From Oceanospirillaceae bacterium (lineage in GTDB: Bacteria > Pseudomonadota > Gammaproteobacteria > Pseudomonadales > Balneatricaceae), in NCBI GenBank assembly GCA_013373085.1, contig JABXIM010000072.1:1-45326 (forward strand): 45,326 nucleotides of DNA, given 5' to 3'. Both the position numbers and the translations under genes were made by a program. Shown piece by piece: positions 1 through 7,533 of the stretch; position 1 is the stretch's first letter; every line of letters begins with the position of its first letter. A model generated the notes under the pieces. It was not told the origin of the DNA. It saw only the letters and a list, made by a program, of their open reading frames with translations, and ran no database searches.

Positions 1-1
1 C

Positions 2-205
2 GAATGGCCCGGCTCGCCCTACGAACGCTCGGACTGGTCGCGGATCGAAAGCTTTGCCGACATCGTGCACAAGGCCGGCTACGCCAGCCCGATCCGCACG
101 CCGCGCGGCGAAGACATCATGGCCGCCTGCGGTCAGCTGAAGTCCGCGACCGAGCGCGCGCGCAAGTCCCGCAAGGAAATCGCGGCCGAGGCCGGTCTGT
201 CCTGA
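2..205 (+). CDS. rlmN: 23S rRNA (adenine-C2)-methyltransferase RlmN, C-terminal fragment
   Basis: This is the last 67 codons of a gene whose start lies left of the window. The frame reads [17 protein letters not shown], then [20 protein letters not shown], then [18 protein letters not shown] and a TGA at 203-205. I recognise it as the conserved C-terminus of RlmN, the radical-SAM enzyme that methylates C2 of A2503 in 23S rRNA and A37 in some tRNAs. The radical-SAM cysteine motif and most catalytic residues are outside the window, so only the tail can be judged. Residue choice resembles Rhodobacterales proteins. It sits 72 bp before the next gene on the same strand. Confidence 0.85.
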   Translation, partial: EWPGSPYERSDWSRIESFADIVHKAGYASPIRTPRGEDIMAACGQLKSATERARKSRKEIAAEAGLS

Positions 206-277
206 TCCGGCCCCTCTCAGGGTAATCTGGAACAATTTTCCCGGTCCTTCGTTGCCTTTCTGAGCAACGAGGGACCG

Positions 278-1246
278 ATGGATCAGCAATTTACCCCGCT
301 TCCGCGCGAGACCGACGCCGAGGGCAACCCCCGGCTGACGGGCGTGGAGATTGAATTTTCCGGCCTTGAGGCTGCGGATGTGGCCAGGCTGGCCGTGGAC
401 TGTCTGGGCGGCGCGGCCGCGCAGACCGATGACCATGCCTGGCAGGTGACGGACACGTCTATCGGCAAGCTGGATATCTACCTTGATACGGCGCTGCGCC
501 ATGCCAACAGCTCTCCGGCGAAACGGATCGGGCTGGACATCGGCAAAGAGGTGATCCCGGTCGAAGTGGTCAGCGAACCGCTTGACATAAAGGGCCTTTC
601 CGCGCTCGACGATCTGCGTGCCGCTCTGCGCGATGCGGGGGCAGAGGGCACGCGCTCGGGTCTTGTCTACGGCTTTGGCGTCCATCTGAACCCGTCGATT
701 GCCGGACGCGATGCCAAGGGGATCACCTATCCTTTGCTCGCTTATGCGCTGATCGAAAGCTGGATGCGCGACAGCCATCCCATCGACTTCAGCCGCCGCG
801 TCCTGCCCTTCACCGACCCCTATCCGACAAGACTGGTCGAGGCCCTCTGCGAGGCCGGGTTTGTCACCCCAGAGGCGGCGATGGACATCTATCTTGAGAC
901 GACGTCCAGCCGGAACTACGGCCTGGATATGCTGCCGATCTTCGCCTGGATGGATCAGGACAGGGTGACGAAGGCCATTGGCGATGACGCGGTGTCCGCG
1001 CGACCGGCGTTCCATTTCCGCCTGCCCGACTGCCGCATTGACGAACCGGGCTGGAGCCTGCGGCACGAATGGGCCCGCTGGCGTCTGGTCGAACAGGTGG
1101 CGGCGGACGAAGGGCTGCTGGCCCGGCTGATGCGCGAATGGCAGGAGATGCACGGATCGGTGGTGCTGCGCCGCGCGCCCTGGGCAGAACGCAGCGGCGA
1201 GATGCTGGAAGAGGCCGGGCTGATCGACGCACGGGACGCCGCATGA
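278..1246 (+). CDS. Amidoligase family protein
   Basis: This 322-aa protein resembles the bacterial amidoligases (glutamine-synthetase-like fold, PF12224), which are thought to form amide bonds on peptides or cell-wall-like substrates using ATP. The N-terminus carries the family pattern G-V-E-I-E-F (residues about 22-27), the strand that opens the COOH-NH2 ligase fold. It is followed by a V-E-V-V-S-E-P strand and a G-F-G-V-H-L-N-P segment near residues 128-135 that probably contributes metal or ATP ligands. The TGA overlaps the ATG of the next gene, a class I glutamine amidotransferase-like peptidase, which is the known partner arrangement for this family. The substrate is unknown. Start chosen at the first ATG of the frame, after the rlmN stop. 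It belongs to the alphaproteobacterial block. Confidence 0.82.
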   Translation: MDQQFTPLPRETDAEGNPRLTGVEIEFSGLEAADVARLAVDCLGGAAAQTDDHAWQVTDTSIGKLDIYLDTALRHANSSPAKRIGLDIGKEVIPVEVVSEPLDIKGLSALDDLRAALRDAGAEGTRSGLVYGFGVHLNPSIAGRDAKGITYPLLAYALIESWMRDSHPIDFSRRVLPFTDPYPTRLVEALCEAGFVTPEAAMDIYLETTSSRNYGLDMLPIFAWMDQDRVTKAIGDDAVSARPAFHFRLPDCRIDEPGWSLRHEWARWRLVEQVAADEGLLARLMREWQEMHGSVVLRRAPWAERSGEMLEEAGLIDARDAA

Positions 1247-1956
1247 CCCGCCCCGCGATCGGAGTAACAACCTCGGCCCGCTCGGGCTGGCGCATCTTTC
1301 CGCTGGTCGCGTTGAACATCTGGCTCGCGGGCGGAAAGGCCCGGCGCTGGGGCGCTGGGCGTCCGGCGGATGTCGCGGCGGTCGATGGCATCATCATCGG
1401 CGGTGGCGACGACATCTCGCCGGATCTCTACGGCGGAGACCTCGTCGCCTCGGCCCGGCTGGACCCGGAGCGCGACGCGCTGGAACGGCGGCTGGTGGAT
1501 GAGGCGATGACCCAGCACAAGCCCGTTCTGGGGATTTGCCGCGGCTCGCAGATGCTCAACATCGCATTGGGCGGCACGCTGGATCAGGATGCCTATGCGA
1601 CCTATTCCGACAGCCGGTTCGTCAAGACCATCCTGCCGCGCAAGACGGTGCAGGTGCTGCCCGACACGCGGCTGATCGGCATCGCGGGGCCCGAAGAGAT
1701 GAAGGTGAACGCCCTGCACACGCAGGCGGTGGATCAGCTGGGCGAGGGGCTGCGCGTCGCGGCCCGCGACACCGGCGGCATGATCCAAGCAATTGAAAGG
1801 CTGCGCGATCCCTTCGCCCTGGGTGTGCAATGGCACCCAGAGCATCTGATCTATGCGCATCGGCAAAGGGCAATCTTCCGTGCCCTTGTCGCCGCGGCGC
1901 GGGCCGGGATGCATTCCGAAGATCAGGTCGAGGCCGCCACGCAGTCGGCGGCCTGA
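1243..1956 (+). CDS. Gamma-glutamyl-gamma-aminobutyrate hydrolase family (peptidase C26) protein
   Basis: This 237-aa class I glutamine-amidotransferase-like hydrolase belongs to the PuuD/C26 family, which cleaves gamma-glutamyl amide bonds. The nucleophile elbow L-G-I-C-R-G-S-Q places the catalytic cysteine at residue 99, and G-V-Q-W-H-P-E gives the His198/Glu200 part of the triad. An early G-G-G-D-D-I segment (about residues 50-55) is also typical. It starts with an ATG overlapping the amidoligase stop (ATGA). A longer upstream open frame exists but is antisense-like shadow inside the amidoligase gene. With the amidoligase it probably forms a make-and-break pair acting on a gamma-glutamyl-type linkage. 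The real substrate cannot be read from the sequence. Confidence 0.88.
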   Translation: MTRPAIGVTTSARSGWRIFPLVALNIWLAGGKARRWGAGRPADVAAVDGIIIGGGDDISPDLYGGDLVASARLDPERDALERRLVDEAMTQHKPVLGICRGSQMLNIALGGTLDQDAYATYSDSRFVKTILPRKTVQVLPDTRLIGIAGPEEMKVNALHTQAVDQLGEGLRVAARDTGGMIQAIERLRDPFALGVQWHPEHLIYAHRQRAIFRALVAAARAGMHSEDQVEAATQSAA

Positions 1957-1997
1957 GAGGGCCCGTCAGGCGGCAGCACCGCCCGACGTACACCGGT

Positions 1998-2537
1998 TTA
2001 CTGGCAGCGGCTCTGCGCTTCGGTCACCGCAGCGGTATAACCGCTGAGCGAGAAGGTGTCCTTCGTCGTGGTGCCGCGCGACGAACGGCCCGTGGCGATG
2101 GCATCGGCCCCCGCCTTCATGGCGGCAACAATCCGCGCATCGGCGCTCTTGTTCTCGGGCCAGGCCCATTCGCCCTGCGTGATCAGTTCAAATTCCGTGC
2201 CATCCACGTTCAGCGTCACCGTGGAGCCGGGTGCGAAGGGATAGCCGCCGGTGAAGGTCACCTGCGCATCCACACCCGCACCGGGGCGGAAGAATGTCAT
2301 CAACAACATCTGCGACCGCGTCACGGTCACGACACGGCCATCCTTGGTGTTGACCGTTTCTTTTGGCGCGGCGACCGCCCAGCATTCCTTGGGGTCGGCG
2401 TCCTCATAGACCGCCCAATCCCCTTGTTCACTCACGATATTTTCGCTGACCTGCTGTGCGGACGCGACATCTGCGCTCATGCCAATCGTTCCGAACACGG
2501 CAGCCGCGGTCAGTCCCAGCACTTTACGGGAAATCAT
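1998..2537 (-). CDS. Invasion-associated locus B (IalB) family secreted protein
   Basis: The gene encodes 179 aa beginning MISRKVLGLTAAAVFGTIGM with a Sec signal peptide, probably cut after A-S-A near residue 27. The mature part has the IalB pattern: G-D-W-A-V-Y near the start, a Cys in K-E-C-W, a middle strand with F-F-R-P-G-A-G-V, and a terminal S-R-C-Q whose cysteine may pair with the first. IalB-type proteins are periplasmic or outer-membrane-associated and common in Rhizobiales and Rhodobacterales. Their biochemical role is poorly defined. The frame stays open upstream to 2702, but the chosen ATG has GGAGG about 8 bases before it and gives a clean signal peptide. It is followed by a 160-bp gap with nothing recognisable. 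Confidence 0.78.
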   Translation of the reverse strand: MISRKVLGLTAAAVFGTIGMSADVASAQQVSENIVSEQGDWAVYEDADPKECWAVAAPKETVNTKDGRVVTVTRSQMLLMTFFRPGAGVDAQVTFTGGYPFAPGSTVTLNVDGTEFELITQGEWAWPENKSADARIVAAMKAGADAIATGRSSRGTTTKDTFSLSGYTAAVTEAQSRCQ

Positions 2538-2698
2538 ATATCCAGCCTCCAAGCCGTCCTTGCCTCTGTCCTGCTCATCATGCCTTTGCGGCTCTCTTTC
2601 AGAGCTAGTGGTTTTGATATTTGCAACATTAGTCCCAAAATGGCCAATGACGAAAGAGCGATTGGCGGGAATTTTGACGACAGTCCCGCCGGAAGCGC

Positions 2699-4012
2699 TC
2701 AATTGGTGCTTGTCAGTCCTTCCGGCTGTCCGACAACGACAAAGCGCAGATCGTCGGGTCGCAGATAGCGGCGCGCCACGTCATTGATCTGGTCAAGCGT
2801 CACCGCATTGATCCGGTCATTCCGCGTGGCCGGATAATCCAGCGGCATCCCCTGGATCTGCATCCCCGTGATGATATTGGCGATCGGCCCGTTGCCGTCA
2901 AACCGCAGCGGATAGGCCCCGGTGAGGTATTTCTTGGCGGCGATCAGTTCCTCTTCGGTGACGCCGTTTTCCGAAATATCCGCCCATTGATCCTGGATCA
3001 CCTCGATGGCCTCGGCCACGCGGTCATTGGCGGATTGCACCTGGCCCATCCACAGATCGGTGTGATCCTTGTCGACGAGGAAGCTGTAGACCCCATAGGT
3101 CAGCCCGCGCTTTTCACGGACCTCTTTCATCAGGCGGCTTTCAAAGCCACCCCCGCCGAGGATCGTGTTCAGGATGAAGGCCGGGAAGAAGTCGTCGCTG
3201 GTCCGTTCCACACCCGAATGACCAAAAAGGGCAACCGACTGCGGCGTGTCATAGGGAATGACCGTCACGCCACCGGTTAGGGCCGGTTCGATATCCTCGG
3301 GCATGGCGGCGCCGGTTTCGGGCAGATCGCCCAGCAGGTCGTCCAGCAGGGCCGAAAGCTCTTCCGGCGTGATATCTCCGACCGCGCCGATATAGATCCG
3401 GTCGCGGGTCATCGTATCGGCATGGGCGGCCAATATATCGTCGCGGGTCAGCGCCGTGACGCTGTCGATGGTGCCGTTGGGATCAGAGCCATAGGGGTGA
3501 TCGCCAAAGGCCTGCGTCTCGAACGCGCGCCCGGCCATGTCGTTGGGGTTCTTCTCATCCGAGCGGATGATCGACACCACCTGTCCACGCACGCGGTCGA
3601 TGGCGTCCTGGTCGAAGCGCGGGTTGATCAGCGACTCGCGCAGCAGGGCCACGGCCTTGTCGCGGTTTTCGGTCAGAAACCGGGCCGAGACGCTGAGCGT
3701 GTCGTCGTTCACGTCATAGCTGAACGAGGTCGCCAGCATTTCCTTGGCGCGGGTGAAGGCCAGCGCGTCCATATCGCCGGCCCCTTCCTCAAGCGTGGCG
3801 GTCATCAGGTTGATCGCACCGCGCTTGCCCTCGCGATCCAGAGAAGAGCCGCCGCGAAACCAGATTTCCAGCGCGGTGAAGGGGATCGAATGCTCTTCGA
3901 CCAGCCAGGCGTTCAGGCCGCCCGGGGTTTTGACCTCCTGGATCTCGACCTCGGCCCGCAGGGGCAGGGCGGTGGCCAGGGTCAGGATCAGCGGCAGGAT
4001 GAAGCGGATCAT
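2699..4012 (-). CDS. M16 family peptidase homologue, non-catalytic subunit
   Basis: This 437-aa protein starts with a signal peptide (MIRFILPLILTLATALPLRA) followed by the insulinase/pitrilysin M16 N-terminal fold (G-L-N-A-W-L-V-E-E-H, then I-W-F-R-G-G-S) and the M16 C-terminal half (R-L-M-K-E-V-R-E-K-R-G-L-T-Y-G-V). The zinc-binding HxxEH motif expected after the first strand is absent: that position reads G-A-I-N-L-M-T-A-T-L-E-E. In proteobacteria such proteins are usually the second gene of a pair whose first member is the active peptidase. Consistent with this, the ATG overlaps a TGA (4009-4011) ending another minus-strand frame. That partner is cut off about 60 bases upstream by the sequence join. 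Confidence 0.88.
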   Translation of the reverse strand: MIRFILPLILTLATALPLRAEVEIQEVKTPGGLNAWLVEEHSIPFTALEIWFRGGSSLDREGKRGAINLMTATLEEGAGDMDALAFTRAKEMLATSFSYDVNDDTLSVSARFLTENRDKAVALLRESLINPRFDQDAIDRVRGQVVSIIRSDEKNPNDMAGRAFETQAFGDHPYGSDPNGTIDSVTALTRDDILAAHADTMTRDRIYIGAVGDITPEELSALLDDLLGDLPETGAAMPEDIEPALTGGVTVIPYDTPQSVALFGHSGVERTSDDFFPAFILNTILGGGGFESRLMKEVREKRGLTYGVYSFLVDKDHTDLWMGQVQSANDRVAEAIEVIQDQWADISENGVTEEELIAAKKYLTGAYPLRFDGNGPIANIITGMQIQGMPLDYPATRNDRINAVTLDQINDVARRYLRPDDLRFVVVGQPEGLTSTN

Positions 4013-4075
4013 TGGCTTACCTCATTGGCGGCGGGCTGGGGCAGTGTCGCGGGGGCGGCGCCGGCGCCGGCGACG
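4009..4075 (-). pseudogene. C-terminal scrap of the upstream (catalytic) M16 peptidase, cut by the join
   Basis: On the minus strand the frame ends G-A-A-P-A-T-L-P-Q-P-A-A-N-E-V-S-Q and a TGA that overlaps the ATG of the non-catalytic M16 gene (ATGA). A low-complexity Ala/Pro tail followed by an overlapping M16 gene fits the catalytic member of the usual M16 pair. Only about 20 codons remain. Upstream of them, the same bases read on the plus strand become the body of a contractile sheath gene. The assignment rests on context and on tail composition, not on recognisable domain sequence. Confidence 0.4.
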
Positions 4076-6186
4076 CCATGGGCCTGGCGGTGCAGTCCTT
4101 CTACCTCAATGGCGGTGGTGCTGCCTATATCTGCCGGCTGGCGGGGGAAGGCTCGGAAGCAGCCAGCACCGCTATCAACGGCGAAGGCGGTGCAGGCGGC
4201 GGTTCTCTCGCGGATGCCGGCCTCGTTATCAGTGCCAGCAATGTCGGCGACTGGGGCAATGACATCTACGTGCAGATCATCAAGCCGGATGCGGATGCAG
4301 AACTGTTCGACCTGGTGGCCGGGCATCGCGAGGACGGCGAACTGGTGGTCGACGAAGCGTTCAGCAACCTGTCGATGAATGCCGATTCGACCGATTACGC
4401 GCTGACGCGGGTCAACAGCGAATCCACACTCCTCACCCTGGCGCTGGGATCTGCGGTGGAGGCCAATTACCAGGCTGCCAGCCTGGTGGGAGGGGCACTG
4501 CCGGATCCGAACCCCTTTGCTGCGGCAACCGGCAATCCGATGCTGATGAACCTGGCCATCAACGGGCTGCAAACCGAGCAGATCTCAGTAACGGTAACGC
4601 CCGGAGACGATCCCGGCGATGTCGCCAGCGCCCTTGAAGACGCAATCCAGGCCCTGGGGCCGCAGGATACCTACCAGACCTTCAGCGTCAGCTGGAGCGG
4701 CGCAGCCGACCGCTTCACCCTCACCGCAGCCGAAGACGACAGTCTGGCGTCGGTGGAGGTGTTCGGTGGCGATCTTGCCGAACTGCTTCGCCTCACGTCC
4801 GAGGATACCGCCAGCATTACCGGGGCGGCGGTCGCTCCGGCCGATCTTCCTTTCGCGACCAGCGTCACCGCTCTCGGCGTCACCAACCTCGCGCTCAGCG
4901 TCGATGGCCACGACGTCTCGCTTTCGCTGGATACAGCCGAACTGAACCTGACCAGCAATAACGATACCGCAGGCGCCGCCATCGCACTCGCTATTCAGAA
5001 TGCGGTGCGGGCTGAAGCCAGTGGCCGCGAATCGCTGGCAGGCTTTTCCGCGAGTTATGACGCCGGCGCAACCCAATTCAGCTTTAGCTCGGGCTCATCG
5101 GCGGTCAGGGTTTCGGGCATTCAGGTGACCGATGGCGACCTCGCCAACATCCTCGGTATGAACGCCGCCGACAACCCGGTCGCCACGCCGGGACGCCAGC
5201 GCGAACTGGGCACCAGCCGCGTGATCCCCGTCGAAAGCCTCGGCCTGCTGGAACAGGGAGTGCAGCTCATCGACGGTGTCGCCAACACCCCGAGCGCCGC
5301 GGAATACAATGCCTTCTATGCCAATGTCCTGCGCAAGGTCAGGGATGTCAGCATTATCGTGCTGCCGGGCAATTCCTGGCCGCAGAGCGGTACCAACCCG
5401 ATCATTACCGAAACCCTGGCGCACTGCGAAAACATGCGCAATCGCATGCTGATCCTGGACCCGCCCCCGGGACTGGAGCTGGACCAGGCCACCAAGGTCA
5501 AATCGCTGGGTCTGCCCACGTCGACCTACACCGTTTTCTATTACCCCTGGGTCAGCGTCGCCAACCCGTCCTACGACGCGGACCGCAACCCTACCGCGCC
5601 CAAGACGGTCGCCATTGCGCCCTCGTCGCTCGCTGCCGGACAGTGGGCCCGGACCGATGCCCGTCGCGGCGTCTGGAAGGCGCCTGCCGGTGTCGAGACT
5701 CAACTGAACGGCGTGGCGGCATTGCAGTTCGCCGCTGAAGACCTGGAGCAGGATCAGCTCAACCCCCTCGGCGTGAATGTCATTCGTCGCCTGCCGGGAT
5801 ACAGCTCGGTAATCTGGGGCAGTCGCACCCTGGCGACCAAGGCATCACCGGAATGGCGTTATGTGCCGGTGCGCCGAACCGCGATCTTTATCGAGCAGAG
5901 TATCTACAACGGTATCCAGTGGGCGGTGTTCGAACCCAATGACGAGCCGCTGTGGGGCGCCCTGCGAGGCAACATCAGCTCCTTCATGAACGGTCTCTTC
6001 CGCGCCGGCGCTTTCCAGGGCGCTACCGCCGACCAGGCCTATTTCGTGCGCTGCAAACTCGGCGACACCATGACTCAGGGCGATATCGATCGCGGCCAGG
6101 TCATCGTGCAGGTCGGCTTTGCCCCTCTGAAACCCGCCGAGTTCGTCATCATCCGCATCCAGCAGAAAGTTGGCGAACAATCCTGA
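4012..6186 (+). CDS. Contractile injection system tail sheath protein, 5' truncated
   Basis: The frame is open from 4012, but recognisable sheath sequence starts only near 4078 (M-G-L-A-V-Q-S-F-Y-L-N-G-G, the helix-turn seen some 60-80 residues into Afp2/3/4-type sheaths). The first about 22 codons come from the GC-rich alphaproteobacterial side and are probably not native. The remainder (about 700 aa) holds an inserted variable domain (residues about 150-400) and the highly conserved sheath C-terminus: R-R-T-A-I-F-I-E-Q-S-I, then W-A-V-F-E-P-N-D-E-P-L-W and G-D-I-D-R-G-Q-V-I-V-Q-V-G-F-A-P-L-K-P-A-E-F. These C-terminal strands form the extended-arm mesh that links sheath rings before contraction. 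No ribosome binding site or native N-terminus is present. It is 19 bp upstream of the inner tube gene. Confidence 0.9.
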   Translation: MAYLIGGGLGQCRGGGAGAGDAMGLAVQSFYLNGGGAAYICRLAGEGSEAASTAINGEGGAGGGSLADAGLVISASNVGDWGNDIYVQIIKPDADAELFDLVAGHREDGELVVDEAFSNLSMNADSTDYALTRVNSESTLLTLALGSAVEANYQAASLVGGALPDPNPFAAATGNPMLMNLAINGLQTEQISVTVTPGDDPGDVASALEDAIQALGPQDTYQTFSVSWSGAADRFTLTAAEDDSLASVEVFGGDLAELLRLTSEDTASITGAAVAPADLPFATSVTALGVTNLALSVDGHDVSLSLDTAELNLTSNNDTAGAAIALAIQNAVRAEASGRESLAGFSASYDAGATQFSFSSGSSAVRVSGIQVTDGDLANILGMNAADNPVATPGRQRELGTSRVIPVESLGLLEQGVQLIDGVANTPSAAEYNAFYANVLRKVRDVSIIVLPGNSWPQSGTNPIITETLAHCENMRNRMLILDPPPGLELDQATKVKSLGLPTSTYTVFYYPWVSVANPSYDADRNPTAPKTVAIAPSSLAAGQWARTDARRGVWKAPAGVETQLNGVAALQFAAEDLEQDQLNPLGVNVIRRLPGYSSVIWGSRTLATKASPEWRYVPVRRTAIFIEQSIYNGIQWAVFEPNDEPLWGALRGNISSFMNGLFRAGAFQGATADQAYFVRCKLGDTMTQGDIDRGQVIVQVGFAPLKPAEFVIIRIQQKVGEQS

Positions 6187-6205
6187 CTGAGCGAGGAGAG
6201 AATTC

Positions 6206-6715
6206 ATGGCCGCACCGATTTTTCCCGTCAACACCCATCGCTACGACCCCTATCGCACCTTCATGTTTCAGGTGGTGATCGATGGCCAGGTCGTCGCGGG
6301 ACTGCGCAAGATGAGCGTTCTGAAAAAGACCACCGAAGCGGTCAAATGGCGCTCGGCCGGCGACCCCGCCCACGAAAGGGTGATGCCCGGCGGCACCAGT
6401 TACGAACCCGTCACCCTCGAACAGGGGCTGACCCACGATCCGGTTTTCGAGAACTGGGCCAACCTGGTCAACAACATCAAGGGCAACGCCGCCATGTCCC
6501 TGCTCAACTACCGCAAGGACATTACGCTCAACGTGCTCAACCTGCAGGGCACCCCTGTCATCAGCTACATGCTGCACCGCGCCTGGGTATCGGAATACCA
6601 GGCGCTGCCGGAATTCGACGCCGGCACCATGAATGCGGTGGGTATCCAGACCATCGTCCTGCAGCATGAGGGCTGGGAACGGGATCTGGCGATCACTGAA
6701 CCGACGGAAAGCTGA
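6206..6715 (+). CDS. Contractile injection system inner tube protein (gp19/Afp1-like)
   Basis: This 169-aa protein of the phage T4 gp19 / Afp1-Afp5 tube family forms stacked hexameric rings inside the sheath. Family features are the opening N-T-H-R-Y-D-P-Y-R-T-F-M-F-Q-V, the strand pair V-A-G-L-R-K-M-S-V-L-K-K-T-T-E, and the E-R-V-M-P-G-G-T-S-Y-E-P-V-T-L-E-Q-G-L loop followed by F-E-N-W-A-N-L. The start ATG has GAGGAG about 8 bases upstream, one of the clearest ribosome sites in the operon, as expected for the most abundant structural protein. Its stop overlaps the next start (TGATG). Only one tube gene is visible here. Other eCIS loci carry two or more, and any others could lie in the missing left part. 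Confidence 0.93.
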   Translation: MAAPIFPVNTHRYDPYRTFMFQVVIDGQVVAGLRKMSVLKKTTEAVKWRSAGDPAHERVMPGGTSYEPVTLEQGLTHDPVFENWANLVNNIKGNAAMSLLNYRKDITLNVLNLQGTPVISYMLHRAWVSEYQALPEFDAGTMNAVGIQTIVLQHEGWERDLAITEPTES

Positions 6716-7533
6716 TGATGCCTCGATCCTTGCCAGGTGGCCTGGTCATCAACGGCGAACTGCGGCGGGACTATCGATTCAAGCCCCTTTGCGGCGAGCA
6801 GGAACTGTCGCTGGCGGAAGCGGCCGAGGACGATGGCTGTACCGCGGACAAGGTGACGGCGGTGCTCACCTTCGCCCTGGACACCCTGGCCGGCCGGGTG
6901 CCGGACTCACTGCTCGTCGAAACGCTGGTGGTGGGCGATCGCCAGTTCCTGATGCGTCAGCTGAGCGCCCTGCTGGACGACAGTCCGCGCTGGCTCACAG
7001 CGCGCTGCCACAGCTGCGATGCGCTTTTCGATCTGAGCTACCGGCCTTCCACCCTGCCGGTCAAAACCGCCGGGGACGGTTACCCCGAAACGTCCGTAAA
7101 GATCGGCGATGCCGGTTACCGGCTCAGGCTGCCCACGGGTGCCGATCAGGCAAACCTGGATCTAAGCCTCTCCCCGGAAGAGCAGCAACGGCAGCTGCTG
7201 GCCGGGCTGCTGCGGCCCGCCCCCGACATGGCGACACTGTCACGACAGGATATCGAACAGCTGGACCAGACCCTGGAAACCATGGCGCCGGAAGTCGCCC
7301 TTCGGCTCTTGGCACCCTGCCCCCAGTGCCAGGCGGACAATACTGTCGACGTCGACCCGTACCAGAGCCTCGACACCTCGCCCGACAACCTGCTCGCCGA
7401 GATCCATCTGCTGGCCTGCACCTATCACTGGTCGCAACGCGAAATTCTGGACCTGCCGAGGCGGCGGCGCCATCACTACCTGCAACTGATCGAAGGCAAA
7501 CGAGGAACCCATGGCATGGAGGCCGGGCACTGA
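6715..7533 (+). CDS. Four-cysteine protein, T4 baseplate-hub-assembly-like
   Basis: This 272-aa protein contains two CxxC knuckles, C98/C101 (C-H-S-C) and C202/C205 (C-P-Q-C), about 100 residues apart, a spacing that could close a zinc ribbon. The C-terminus has L-A-C-T-Y-H-W-S-Q-R-E-I-L-D-L-P-R-R-R-R, a W-S-x-x-E-I-L-x-L-P pattern shared with phage proteins of the T4 gp26/gp51 baseplate hub assembly type. Genes of this type often sit right after the tube gene in myovirus-like and eCIS clusters, as here. The inferred role is a chaperone or component of the baseplate hub. Start overlaps the tube stop. I am confident of the gene but only moderately of the family. Confidence 0.68.
   Translation: MMPRSLPGGLVINGELRRDYRFKPLCGEQELSLAEAAEDDGCTADKVTAVLTFALDTLAGRVPDSLLVETLVVGDRQFLMRQLSALLDDSPRWLTARCHSCDALFDLSYRPSTLPVKTAGDGYPETSVKIGDAGYRLRLPTGADQANLDLSLSPEEQQRQLLAGLLRPAPDMATLSRQDIEQLDQTLETMAPEVALRLLAPCPQCQADNTVDVDPYQSLDTSPDNLLAEIHLLACTYHWSQREILDLPRRRRHHYLQLIEGKRGTHGMEAGH

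Noticed and set aside
4-225. 73-aa Arg-rich frame at the left edge
   Set aside because: Another frame of the same bases encodes the RlmN C-terminus. The Arg-rich frame is a GC shadow.
6633-7532. N-terminal extension of the proline-rich protein giving 601 aa
   Set aside because: The extension lies wholly inside the tube and four-cysteine genes in another frame, and the ATG at 7533 is coupled to the upstream stop.
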